Positions 1-6,136 of a stretch of 8,798 nt of DNA are shown one piece after another. This stretch comes from Barnesiella sp. (GTDB lineage Bacteria; Bacteroidota; Bacteroidia; Bacteroidales; Muribaculaceae). The stretch spans positions 1 through 8,798 of the forward strand of contig JAAVEX010000018.1 in assembly GCA_014801065.1 (NCBI GenBank), given 5' to 3'. The first letter of the stretch is position 1; each line of letters starts with the position of its first letter. The notes under the pieces were generated by a model, which was not told the DNA's origin, made no database searches, and worked only from the letters and a program-made list of their open reading frames with translations. A program made the position numbers and the translations under genes.

Positions 1-15
1 TTTTTCGTTTTAACC

Positions 16-31
16 TCTGAGCTCTCTCAGA
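16..31 (-). other. Hairpin in the 5' leader of the off-window leftward gene
   Basis: TCTGAG and CTCAGA form a perfect 6-bp stem with a 4-nt loop, about 20-35 nt downstream of the predicted start of the promoter at 59-90. No U-run follows on the minus strand, so it does not look like a terminator. At least about 50 nt of leader is visible without a convincing start codon, so the leader may be structured or may belong to a small RNA. I do not recognise a known riboswitch or tRNA in it. Confidence 0.4.
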
Positions 32-58
32 AGCCGCCCCTCTTTCGAAAAGCGAGTG

Positions 59-90
59 CAAAATTACAGCCTTTTTCTTTATCCTCCAAA
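59..90 (-). promoter_or_regulatory. Bacteroidetes-type promoter for a leftward gene outside the window
   Basis: On the minus strand a TTTG box (complement of 87-90) is followed by exactly 20 bp and then TAATTTTG (complement of 59-66). This matches the known Bacteroidetes primary-sigma consensus TTTG-N19-21-TAnnTTTG perfectly. Transcription should start near position 52-54 and read off the left edge. The promoter lies downstream of the GNAT-like gene that ends at 190, so the next leftward gene appears to be transcribed separately. Confidence 0.7.
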
Positions 91-115
91 TTTATCGGAA
101 AGAAATTTGTGTTAA

Positions 116-135
116 AATTAGTTACATGGCTAATT
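116..135 (-). terminator. Possible weak terminator after the GNAT-like gene
   Basis: An AATTAG/CTAATT 6-bp stem with an 8-nt loop lies about 55 nt past the stop codon of the minus-strand gene ending at 190. On that strand it runs into TTTT. The stem is all A/T except one pair, so it is a weak candidate. Its position, between that stop and the next promoter, is where a terminator would be expected. Confidence 0.25.
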
Positions 136-189
136 ATGTGCCGATTTCATGAATCAGGGGAATCAGAATTGCCGGCGGACGGGCCAATT

Positions 190-1323
190 TCAGATCGATT
201 TGCGGTAGGCGCGGCGGCGGCGATGCTGGCGATGGTCGAAATATTGCCATTGCAGGCGAACGCTGTCGTTGCCTTCGAGTTCGATGTTGGATTCGGCTTC
301 CCGGAAGCCCTCTTTGTTGAATATAGGGATGAGATCGGCGAAGAGGAGGGCGTTGACACCGCGGCTGAGATATTCTTTGCGCACGGCAATGAGCAGGAGG
401 TCGACCACGTCGTTTTTGCCATGTATGGCCTGAAGGAGATGATACCATCCGAAGGGGAACAGCTTGCCATGGGCTTTGCGGAGCGCTTTTGACAGGGAGG
501 GCATGGAGATGCCGAGGGCTACGAGGTTGTCGTTTTCGTCGACGATCACCGAGATGCAGTCGAGACGGATGATGCCGAGGTAGGCTTTGATATAGTAGTC
601 GATCTGGCGCTGATTGAGCGGGGAGTAGCCGTAGAGTTTATCGTAGGCCTCGTTGATGAGATCAAAGAGGGGCTGTCCGTAGGCTTCTTTCAGCTTGCGT
701 CGGGAGGTGAATTTGACTGAGCGCAGATTGTATTTTTTTCGCACGATGTCGGCTATGCGCTGAAATTTTTCGGGCACTTCGGCGGGCACTTTGACGCGAT
801 ATTCAACCCAGTCGACCTCTTTTTTGAAGCCGAGACGTTCGAGTTGAGCGGGATAGTAGGGGTAATTATAGATGGTGGCCATGGTGCCCATTTCGTTGAA
901 GCCGTCGATGAGCATTCCCTCATGGTCCATGTCGGTAAATCCCATGGGGCCAACAATTTCGGTCATGCCGCGCTCGCGGCCCCACTGCTCGACGGCTTGA
1001 AAGAGCGCGTCGACCACTTCGGGATCGTCGACGAAATCGACGAATCCGAAGCGCATTTCGTTTTTGGATGTACGGCGGTTGACCACGCTGTTGATTATGC
1101 CGCAGATGCGTCCGACAGGTCGGCCGTCGCGCCACGCCATAAATGCCTGGGCCTCACAATAGTCGAAAGCGGGATTCTTGCGTGGGTCGAGCGTTTCGAT
1201 CTCGTCGGAGATCAACGGGGGGACATAGTAGGGGGAGTCCTTATATAGATCGATGGCAAATTTTACGTATCTCTTGAGAGAGGCGTGGGTCGGATTGACC
1301 GGTTCGATTATGATCTGTGACAT
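190..1323 (-). CDS. GNAT-fold N-acetyltransferase-like protein (about 377 aa)
   Basis: This is a cytosolic protein without a signal peptide or membrane segment. It resembles the large Bacteroidales proteins annotated as N-acetyltransferase or hypothetical; the length is typical as I recall it. The N-terminal half has a GNAT-like strand and turn (GRPVGRICGIIN, residues 67-78). The centre carries GTMATIYNYPYY (146-157). The C-terminal half has a second GNAT-like element, LLLIAVRKEYLSRGVNALLF (309-328), where RGV could correspond to the acetyl-CoA pyrophosphate loop. The end is very basic (HRRRRAYRKSI). This suggests two GNAT-like halves, but neither has a textbook Q/RxxGxG/A signature, so the substrate and even the activity are unknown. 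It is the last gene of the minus-strand cluster, 36 bp after the pseudokinase stop codon. ATG at 1323 is the natural start because residues directly after it (IIIEPVN) already look like the first strand. Confidence 0.75.
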   Translation of the reverse strand: MSQIIIEPVNPTHASLKRYVKFAIDLYKDSPYYVPPLISDEIETLDPRKNPAFDYCEAQAFMAWRDGRPVGRICGIINSVVNRRTSKNEMRFGFVDFVDDPEVVDALFQAVEQWGRERGMTEIVGPMGFTDMDHEGMLIDGFNEMGTMATIYNYPYYPAQLERLGFKKEVDWVEYRVKVPAEVPEKFQRIADIVRKKYNLRSVKFTSRRKLKEAYGQPLFDLINEAYDKLYGYSPLNQRQIDYYIKAYLGIIRLDCISVIVDENDNLVALGISMPSLSKALRKAHGKLFPFGWYHLLQAIHGKNDVVDLLLIAVRKEYLSRGVNALLFADLIPIFNKEGFREAESNIELEGNDSVRLQWQYFDHRQHRRRRAYRKSI

Positions 1324-1359
1324 GAATGGAGAATTCTTTCGGTTATTGACGGGAGTCGG

Positions 1360-2115
1360 TCACACCCTGCCGGGAGCCCAGGAAGAGCTGAACCAGATCA
1401 GGAGGGCGATCATGACGAGCAGGAATGTTATTATATATATGTAGAATTTGTTGTCGGAGCGGTGAGCGAGGGCCATGCGGAGCTGGTGGACGCTGCGGTA
1501 TTGCTGGCGGGGGTCGGTGGAGAGAGCCCGGTCGGCGATGCGGCGCAGATAGCCCGGGGCATTGTCGACGCTGTCCAGCACTTCGGAGAGCACCTGTCCG
1601 AAGCTGTGGATATCTTCGGTGGCTTCGGCGGGGGTCAGGTGGGAGGTCTGATCAAATCCGACATCGATCAGCTTAAGGTTTCCGATGTTTTCGGTGAAGA
1701 TGATGGTTTCGGGTCTGATGGGGAAGTGGACCAGGTGGTTGCGCTGGATATAGTCGATCGCGTCGACCAGCTGCGAGCAGATCTTTTCAAGATGGTCGGA
1801 AGATATGCGACCTTCATCGATTAGCTTGCGCAGCGAATCGCCATAGACATCGTCGGTGATGATGCATCGGCCAAGCGTGGGGACGTCTTCGTAGTCGTTG
1901 ATCATCACGATGTTGGGGTGGGCGAGATTGTAGCGCACGTCAAACTCCTTTTCGATCATGGCTTGGAAGCGGGGGTCGTCCTTGTAGGCGGGTTTGAGCG
2001 TTTTCAACATCACCCATTTGCCATGTTTTTTTGCCGTATAGACATCGTAGAACTGCTCGTCCCACTCTTTGAGCAGCTCTATTTCGGTCCATTTATCGCT
2101 GTCGGAAGATGCCAT
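1360..2115 (-). CDS. Tail-anchored protein-kinase-like protein, probable pseudokinase
   Basis: The 251-residue protein follows the Hanks-type kinase layout. The VAIK-like lysine is in VMLK (K38), with an alpha-C glutamate around E57. HPNIV is at 66-70, and the alpha-F segment EDIHSFGQVLSEVL is at 167-180. The alpha-H/I motif DPRQQYRSVHQL is at 201-212. The catalytic loop, normally HRDLKPEN, reads HFPIRPET (130-137), so catalytic Asp is Pro, Lys is Arg and Asn is Thr. DFG is DVG (151-153), the activation segment is very short with no APE, and the glycine loop is not recognisable. Phosphotransfer is therefore unlikely. A role in binding or scaffolding is inferred. A hydrophobic segment (224-242) close to the C terminus predicts a tail anchor in the inner membrane with the kinase domain in the cytosol. 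ATG at 2115 is chosen because it begins 2 nt after the upstream lipoprotein stop. The frame stays open further upstream, but that extension overlaps the lipoprotein gene and is Arg/Pro-rich. Confidence 0.8.
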   Translation of the reverse strand: MASSDSDKWTEIELLKEWDEQFYDVYTAKKHGKWVMLKTLKPAYKDDPRFQAMIEKEFDVRYNLAHPNIVMINDYEDVPTLGRCIITDDVYGDSLRKLIDEGRISSDHLEKICSQLVDAIDYIQRNHLVHFPIRPETIIFTENIGNLKLIDVGFDQTSHLTPAEATEDIHSFGQVLSEVLDSVDNAPGYLRRIADRALSTDPRQQYRSVHQLRMALAHRSDNKFYIYIITFLLVMIALLIWFSSSWAPGRV

Positions 2116-2117
2116 TG

Positions 2118-2525
2118 TCAAAATGCCTGATAAACGAGTACCTGTCCGGTGCTGAGATCGGTCAGCTCCATCTGGGTGGGGTAGAGCCGCAGCAGGTAGC
2201 GCCACACGCCGCCACTGTAGGGGTAGACATAGAGATATTCGGCGCCTCCGGGCACTTGTTCCCATTCCCATGTGATGGGATATTGGCTCCAGTTGCCATA
2301 GCCACCACCGGCATATTGACCGAACGAGCCTGTGCCGTTGGAGTAGAGCGTAAATTCGCTGTATTCCGGTTCGGAGATGGGATAGCCATCGATCGACACC
2401 AGCCCCCAGCGACCTTCGAGATAGGAACTCTCGTAGTATTCATCGCCACACGAACTGAGCGATAATGCTGCGACCATGCTGACCACAAGCAGAGTAATGT
2501 AGGTTTGTATCCTTTTCATAATCAT
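2118..2525 (-). CDS. Small lipoprotein with GRW/SIDG motif (paralogue 2)
   Basis: The 135-residue precursor has a signal peptide ending in the lipobox LSSC (residues 23-26). It should be lipidated at C26 and exported to the outer envelope. The mature part starts GDEYYESS and carries GRWGLVSIDGYPI (38-50), followed by a Tyr/Gly/Trp-rich region that looks beta-stranded. This is reminiscent of lipocalin-like or META-like small barrels, but I cannot assign a family firmly. The same motif, in the same position after the lipobox, occurs in the gene just upstream, so the two are probably paralogues. The start ATG at 2525 overlaps the previous stop in an ATGA arrangement, which indicates translational coupling. 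An alternative start at 2519 (MKRIQ) would give a cleaner signal peptide. Ligand and role are unknown. Confidence 0.7.
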   Translation of the reverse strand: MIMKRIQTYITLLVVSMVAALSLSSCGDEYYESSYLEGRWGLVSIDGYPISEPEYSEFTLYSNGTGSFGQYAGGGYGNWSQYPITWEWEQVPGGAEYLYVYPYSGGVWRYLLRLYPTQMELTDLSTGQVLVYQAF

Positions 2526-2962
2526 TCAATATTTTTTAAAAACACTTGCTCCCGACGGGTGGCGGCATCGTAGAGGCGAAGCTCGGTGCGTACCTGTCCG
2601 GAGGTCAGCATAAATTCAAACGTCCCATTGCCGTCGACGCCGGTCACGGTCAGGCCATTTTCGGGAAGCACCTCCCATTCGATGGCCGACGACAGCCAAG
2701 TATCGGTCGCGGCATCGTAGCGCTCAAACTTTCCATTACCGGAATTAAACGTCATATTGTCAGGATCCTGCGAGAAGATATAGCGAGTGCGCTGGCCGGA
2801 GGCCACAGGCGTGCCGTCGATGCTTTCGAGCGTCCATCGTCCCCAAAGCGGAGAAACTGACAGCACGTCGTCGCTCGGCCAGTTGTGACAGCCGCTGAGA
2901 GCTATGCCCGTGAGCACGATAACAAATACCCATAAGGATTTCAATCGGAATGAGTTCGTCAT
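2522..2962 (-). CDS. Small lipoprotein with GRW/SIDG motif (paralogue 1, first gene of cluster)
   Basis: This is a 146-residue lipoprotein precursor. Basic residues (FRLKSL) precede a hydrophobic stretch and the lipobox LSGC (22-25), so C25 is the predicted lipidation site. After a short linker comes LWGRWTLESIDGTPV (39-53), then alternating polar and hydrophobic stretches up to LRLYDAATRREQVFLK near the end. This is consistent with a small beta-rich, lipocalin-like domain. ATG at 2962 is preferred over the in-frame ATG at 2992. The longer form adds ten residues ahead of a normal signal peptide, and a -7-like box at 2980-2987 would leave a short 5' leader in front of 2962. It overlaps the next gene by 4 nt (ATGA). 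No specific function can be assigned. Confidence 0.7.
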   Translation of the reverse strand: MTNSFRLKSLWVFVIVLTGIALSGCHNWPSDDVLSVSPLWGRWTLESIDGTPVASGQRTRYIFSQDPDNMTFNSGNGKFERYDAATDTWLSSAIEWEVLPENGLTVTGVDGNGTFEFMLTSGQVRTELRLYDAATRREQVFLKNIE

Positions 2963-2971
2963 AATTTCAAC

Positions 2972-2985
2972 AATTTGCGCAAATT
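2972..2985. promoter_or_regulatory. 14-bp perfect palindrome in the divergent promoter region, candidate operator
   Basis: AATTTGCGCAAATT is perfectly self-complementary and sits 10 bp before the preferred start of the minus-strand lipoprotein gene at 2962. It overlaps a minus-strand TAAATTTG (complement of 2980-2987) that fits the TAnnTTTG -7 consensus, although no good -33 box is found at the expected distance. A symmetric site overlapping a -7 box is a typical place for a dimeric regulator to bind. No regulator gene is seen nearby, so the operator role is inference. Confidence 0.35.
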
Positions 2986-2995
2986 TAAGCATTTA

Positions 2996-3027
2996 TTTCT
3001 ATAATAAGCGATTTTTCGCTACTTTTG
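2996..3027 (+). promoter_or_regulatory. Promoter for the GH3-like operon
   Basis: TTTC (2996-2999) is followed by 20 bp and then TACTTTTG (3020-3027). The -7 box matches TAnnTTTG exactly, and the -33 box differs from TTTG at one base. Transcription would start near 3032-3034, leaving a leader of about 13 nt before the ATG at 3047. The spacer contains a small perfect hairpin, AGCGA/TCGCT with a TTTT loop (3007-3020), which may be incidental. Confidence 0.55.
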
Positions 3028-3046
3028 TTGCATCGAACCGGCTCTT

Positions 3047-4561
3047 ATGAACATTACAAAAATAATCCGACCCTACTTTCTGCGCAAGCTCAGCAAGACG
3101 CTTCAGGCCGACAGCACCCCCGAGCTGACGCAGCGCCGGCAGCTGAAGGAGCTGATCCACACGGCGCGACACACCGAGTGGGGTCGCTCTCACGACTACA
3201 GCCGGATCCAATCCTACGAGCAATTCCGCCAACGAGTGGGCGTCACCCCCTACGAAGAGCTGCGGCCCACGGTGATGCGTATGATTGCCGGCGAGCGCGA
3301 TCTGCTCTGGCCCGGCGTCACGCTGCGCTATGCCCAATCGTCGGGCACGTCCGACGGCAAAAGCAAGTATATCCCGGTGACGGCCGACTCACTCCGCCTC
3401 AACCACTATCGCGGGGGTAGCGACGTGGTGGCCCACTACCTGTCGCTCTACCCCGACAGCCGCTTATTTTCAGGCAAAGCCTTCATTCTCGGAGGCAGCT
3501 TCGCCAACGAATTGCAGCTCGACAGGTCGACGCGGGTGCGCGTGGGCGATCTTTCGGCCAACCTCATCGAGGCAATCAACCCGATCGTCAACCGGTTCAG
3601 GATTCCCGACAAAAAAACCGCACTGATGGCCGACTGGCATGAGAAACTTCCGGCACTCGTGGAGGCCGCTCTGAAAGCCGACGTGACAAACATATCGGGC
3701 GTCCCATCATGGTTTCTGACCGTGCTCAAATCGATGCTCGAAAAAGCGGGAGTTTCCGAGATCCATGATATATGGCCCAACCTCGAAGTGTTTTTCCACG
3801 GCGGGATATCTTTCCTCCCCTACCGCACGCAATATGATGCAATAATCGACCCACGGCGCATGCGATATCTCGAAACGTTCAACGCCTCGGAAGGATTTTT
3901 CGCCGTTCAGGACACCGCAGAATCGAGAGCCATGAAACTGCTGATCGATGCCGGCGTGTTCTACGAATTCATTCCGGCCGACGATCCGGCTGCGCAGCCC
4001 ATCCCGGCATGGGAAGTGGAGCAGGGCAAGATCTACGCCATGGTCATCTCCGCCGCCAACGGCCTCTGGCGCTATCCGATAGGCGACACCGTGAAAATCG
4101 AGTCGACCTCTCCCCTGCGCATCACCATCGCCGGCCGGACGAAGCATTTCATCAATGCCTTCGGCGAAGAAGTGATGGTTCACAACACCGATGCAGCCCT
4201 TGCCCGCGCCACGGAGATATGCCGATGCCGGGTGGCCAACTATACGGCGGCTCCGGTGTTTGCTTCGGCAACGGAAAAAGGCCATCACCAGTGGCTTATC
4301 GAGTTTGCAACCCCGCCGGCCGATCTCGACAGCTTCGCCGAGACGCTTGACCGCTGTCTGATGGACGAAAACAGCGACTATCAGGCAAAACGCTCCGGCA
4401 ACATATTCCTGTCGAGACTCACCATCACACCGGCTCGCAGCGGCCTCTTTGACGATTGGCTCGAATCTACGGGCAAGCTGGGCGGCCAGCGCAAAGTGCC
4501 GCGACTGAGCAACGACCGCCGGCTGATCGAATCGATGCTCAGCTTCAACTCCAAACAATAG
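3047..4561 (+). CDS. GH3-family acyl-adenylate-forming protein
   Basis: This 504-residue cytosolic protein belongs to the GH3 branch of the ANL adenylating enzymes. In plants these conjugate amino acids to auxin or jasmonate; bacterial substrates are unknown to me. The three nucleotide-binding motifs are visible. Motif 1 is SSGTSDGKSKYIP (98-110, phosphate-binding loop). Motif 2 is FNASEGFF (278-285). Motif 3 is WRYPIGDTV (341-349), where the Asp would contact the ribose. The mobile C-terminal domain follows, with GRTKHFINAFGEEV (363-376) and GGQRKVPRL near the end (479-487). Length is normal for bacterial members and no key motif is missing, so it should be active: ATP plus a carboxylic acid would give an acyl-AMP, then perhaps an amide. 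It leads a three-gene run with a secreted protein and a small membrane protein, whose relation to the enzyme is unclear. Start: ATG at 3047, shortly after a promoter. Confidence 0.88.
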   Translation: MNITKIIRPYFLRKLSKTLQADSTPELTQRRQLKELIHTARHTEWGRSHDYSRIQSYEQFRQRVGVTPYEELRPTVMRMIAGERDLLWPGVTLRYAQSSGTSDGKSKYIPVTADSLRLNHYRGGSDVVAHYLSLYPDSRLFSGKAFILGGSFANELQLDRSTRVRVGDLSANLIEAINPIVNRFRIPDKKTALMADWHEKLPALVEAALKADVTNISGVPSWFLTVLKSMLEKAGVSEIHDIWPNLEVFFHGGISFLPYRTQYDAIIDPRRMRYLETFNASEGFFAVQDTAESRAMKLLIDAGVFYEFIPADDPAAQPIPAWEVEQGKIYAMVISAANGLWRYPIGDTVKIESTSPLRITIAGRTKHFINAFGEEVMVHNTDAALARATEICRCRVANYTAAPVFASATEKGHHQWLIEFATPPADLDSFAETLDRCLMDENSDYQAKRSGNIFLSRLTITPARSGLFDDWLESTGKLGGQRKVPRLSNDRRLIESMLSFNSKQ

Positions 4562-4606
4562 ACAGAACCATAAAACATGACTCAAAACAACAATAAAAAC
4601 ATAATC

Positions 4607-5242
4607 ATGAGAATAAAAACCCTGATAGCCACCGCATTGATCGCTGCAATAGCAATCATCTCCCCGACAAGCACCTCGGCCGCCGCCCCCAAGATAAGCC
4701 GCGACAAGATCAGTTCCACAGTATCGAAAACAAGCTATCTCAACGCCCTCAAGCTTTTTCAGGCAGGCAAACCGCTCAGCGCCACCGATGGCGTAGCCGT
4801 GTACTACGGATCGGCCATGCAACCGGGATTCAACAGCGCAAAAAAATATACCGATATCGAAGCCACATACTCATCGGGCGCTACCGACAAAGCATTCAAA
4901 ATGATCCAGCAGGCTCTCGAATCTGACCCGACCAACCTTTCACTCCTGTTTAAAGCCTACGCATCGGCCGCCGTTTCGAAAGATCCGGCCATCAATGCCA
5001 ACGCCCCGATCATGAAGCAGCGCATACTCTCGCTTTGCGACGCGATCATGGACTCCGCAAGCGGTGTCGACGTAAGCGCCCCGTTTGTGGTGGTACGGCC
5101 GTCGGATATCGAAGAGTTTCTCTACAAATATATTCAGCCGGATGAAGTGATGGGCAAAGCAACCGTCAGTGGCATGACCGCCTACAAAGTCAAATATGCC
5201 GACCACACTGACCCGATCATCTTCTACTTTACAACATTCTGA
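4607..5242 (+). CDS. Secreted DUF4919-like protein
   Basis: The 211-residue product begins with a typical signal peptide: MRIK, then a hydrophobic core, then STSAAAP, with cleavage likely around residue 25-27. It is expected in the periplasm or outside the cell. There is no lipobox cysteine. The mature part has LSATDGVAVYYGSAM (57-71), which resembles the LYYG-type motif of DUF4919 proteins of Bacteroidales. Helical TPR-like sequence follows (AFKMIQQALESDPTNLSLLFKAYASA, within 96-121). The stretch PFVVVRPSDIEEFLYKY (159-175) and the ending DPIIFYFTTF suggest a beta-strand finish. The family assignment comes from memory of its motif pattern and is moderately sure; the molecular function is unknown. 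An upstream in-frame ATG at 4577 is possible, 15 nt after the GH3 stop. It would put eleven polar residues before the signal peptide, so 4607 is preferred. Confidence 0.65.
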   Translation: MRIKTLIATALIAAIAIISPTSTSAAAPKISRDKISSTVSKTSYLNALKLFQAGKPLSATDGVAVYYGSAMQPGFNSAKKYTDIEATYSSGATDKAFKMIQQALESDPTNLSLLFKAYASAAVSKDPAINANAPIMKQRILSLCDAIMDSASGVDVSAPFVVVRPSDIEEFLYKYIQPDEVMGKATVSGMTAYKVKYADHTDPIIFYFTTF

Positions 5243-5244
5243 AA

Positions 5245-5580
5245 ATGAACTCCTACAACAATCAACCGCAGCAATCTTACTACGGCGGTCCCTATCAGCA
5301 GCCATACCCCCCGCAGTCCTATCCGCAACAGCCCTACATGCGCCCGGCGCGTCGCACCAACAGCGTTGCCACTGTAGGCTTCGTGTTTTCCCTGATAGCG
5401 TTATTTTTAGGATGGATCCCGGTGGTGGGACTAATTCTGTGGTTCGTAGGGCTGATATGCTCATTTGTCGGTATCTTTAGCGCTCCGCGCGGACTCGCCG
5501 TGGCCGGACTGATCATCTCAATCGCCACGATGATCCTCGGACTCCTGACATCGATGGCACTTCTGGCCTTGTATATTTAG
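5245..5580 (+). CDS. Small DUF4190-like membrane protein with Pro/Gln/Tyr-rich N terminus
   Basis: The 111-residue protein starts with a low-complexity segment of about 35 residues rich in Tyr, Pro and Gln (QPQQ, PYQQPYPPQ and PQQPY repeats). It ends in a basic patch (RPARR). After this come hydrophobic segments at about 41-58, 60-79 and 84-110, joined by short loops, with APRGLAVAGLIIS at 80-92. The repeated G-L-x-x-G pattern fits the DUF4190 type of small integral membrane protein, often found with such disordered tails. The N-terminal tail probably faces the cytoplasm because the basic patch precedes the first helix. The gene starts 2 nt after the stop of the secreted protein gene, so the two are almost certainly co-transcribed. 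No function is known. Confidence 0.65.
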   Translation: MNSYNNQPQQSYYGGPYQQPYPPQSYPQQPYMRPARRTNSVATVGFVFSLIALFLGWIPVVGLILWFVGLICSFVGIFSAPRGLAVAGLIISIATMILGLLTSMALLALYI

Positions 5581-5608
5581 GACAACAACATTTTTTTTAC
5601 TAACTTCG
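5577..5608 (+). promoter_or_regulatory. Probable promoter for yqeY-serS-methyltransferase-nim run
   Basis: TTAG (5577-5580) is followed by 20 bp, including a T8 tract, and then TAACTTCG (5601-5608). Each box differs by one base from the Bacteroidetes consensus (TTTG and TAnnTTTG), and the spacing is standard. The predicted start near 5613 leaves a leader of about 20 nt to the ATG at 5634. The T-tract without a stem is not convincing as a terminator for the upstream genes, so read-through is possible. Confidence 0.4.
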
Positions 5609-5633
5609 CACTCTCGTAAAATATCTTTTTAAT

Positions 5634-6083
5634 ATGGAACTATTTGACCGCATCAGCAACGACATAAAAGCCGCAATGCTGGCAAAAGAAAAAGTGCGCC
5701 TCGAAACTCTTCGTGGCATCAAAAAAGAATTTCTCGAAGCAAAGACCGCAAAAGGATCCGACGGAACTCTCTCCGACGAACAGGCCACCAAGATCCTTGC
5801 TAAAATGGCCAAACAGCGCCGCGAAACAGCGGTGATCTATGCCGAGCAAAACCGTCCCGAGCTCGCCGAGGGCGAACTCGCCGAAGCAGCCGTGATCGAA
5901 GAATATCTCCCCAAACAGCTCACCGATGAAGAGCTCACAGCCGAACTCAAAAAGATCATCGCGCAAGCGGGCGCAACCTCTCAGAAAGAGATGGGCAAAG
6001 TGATGGGCGTAGCCTCAAAAGCCCTCGCCGGACGTGCCGACGGCAAAGCGATCTCTGCCAAAGTGCGCGAGCTTCTTGCCTGA
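5634..6083 (+). CDS. yqeY: GatB/YqeY domain-containing protein
   Basis: This 149-residue soluble protein is full length for the YqeY family, which shares its helical fold with the C-terminal tRNA-binding tail of GatB, the subunit of tRNA-dependent amidotransferase. The N-terminal helix bundle (MELFDRISNDIKAAMLAKEK) is followed by the family hallmarks. These are RLETLRGIKKEF (22-33), VIEEYLPKQL (87-96), and MGKVMGVASKALAGRADGK (120-138). The free-standing protein is thought to bind RNA or assist tRNA-related processes, but its exact role is not established. It is the first gene of the housekeeping run, 53 bp ahead of serS, which fits a translation context. The start ATG at 5634 follows an A/T-rich leader with no Shine-Dalgarno, as usual in this phylum. 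Confidence 0.9.
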   Translation: MELFDRISNDIKAAMLAKEKVRLETLRGIKKEFLEAKTAKGSDGTLSDEQATKILAKMAKQRRETAVIYAEQNRPELAEGELAEAAVIEEYLPKQLTDEELTAELKKIIAQAGATSQKEMGKVMGVASKALAGRADGKAISAKVRELLA

Positions 6084-6136
6084 CCTATGATTGTTTCCAA
6101 AACACTTCCATATAACCACTAAGAAACCGATATATA

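Noticed and set aside
844..1248. Open frame of 134 codons on the plus strand inside the GNAT-like gene
   Set aside because: Fully antisense to the conserved gene; no recognisable domain, signal or promoter.
1462..1824. Open frame of 120 codons on the plus strand inside the pseudokinase gene
   Set aside because: Mirror frame of the kinase-like gene, Gly/Val/Asp-rich, no family resemblance.
2116..2271. N-terminal extension of the pseudokinase frame up to 2271
   Set aside because: The extension is Arg/Pro-rich, lies inside the upstream lipoprotein gene in another frame, and lacks kinase features. ATG at 2115 fits the operon spacing.
3707..4822. Long open frame of 371 codons on the minus strand, antisense to the GH3-like gene
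   Set aside because: It overlaps a well-supported enzyme gene with all motifs intact, has Cys/His/Arg-rich low-plausibility composition and no promoter. It is a by-product of codon use on the opposite strand.
5591..5598. T8 tract after the DUF4190-like gene as a rho-independent terminator
   Set aside because: No stable stem precedes it; it more likely belongs to the spacer of the following promoter.
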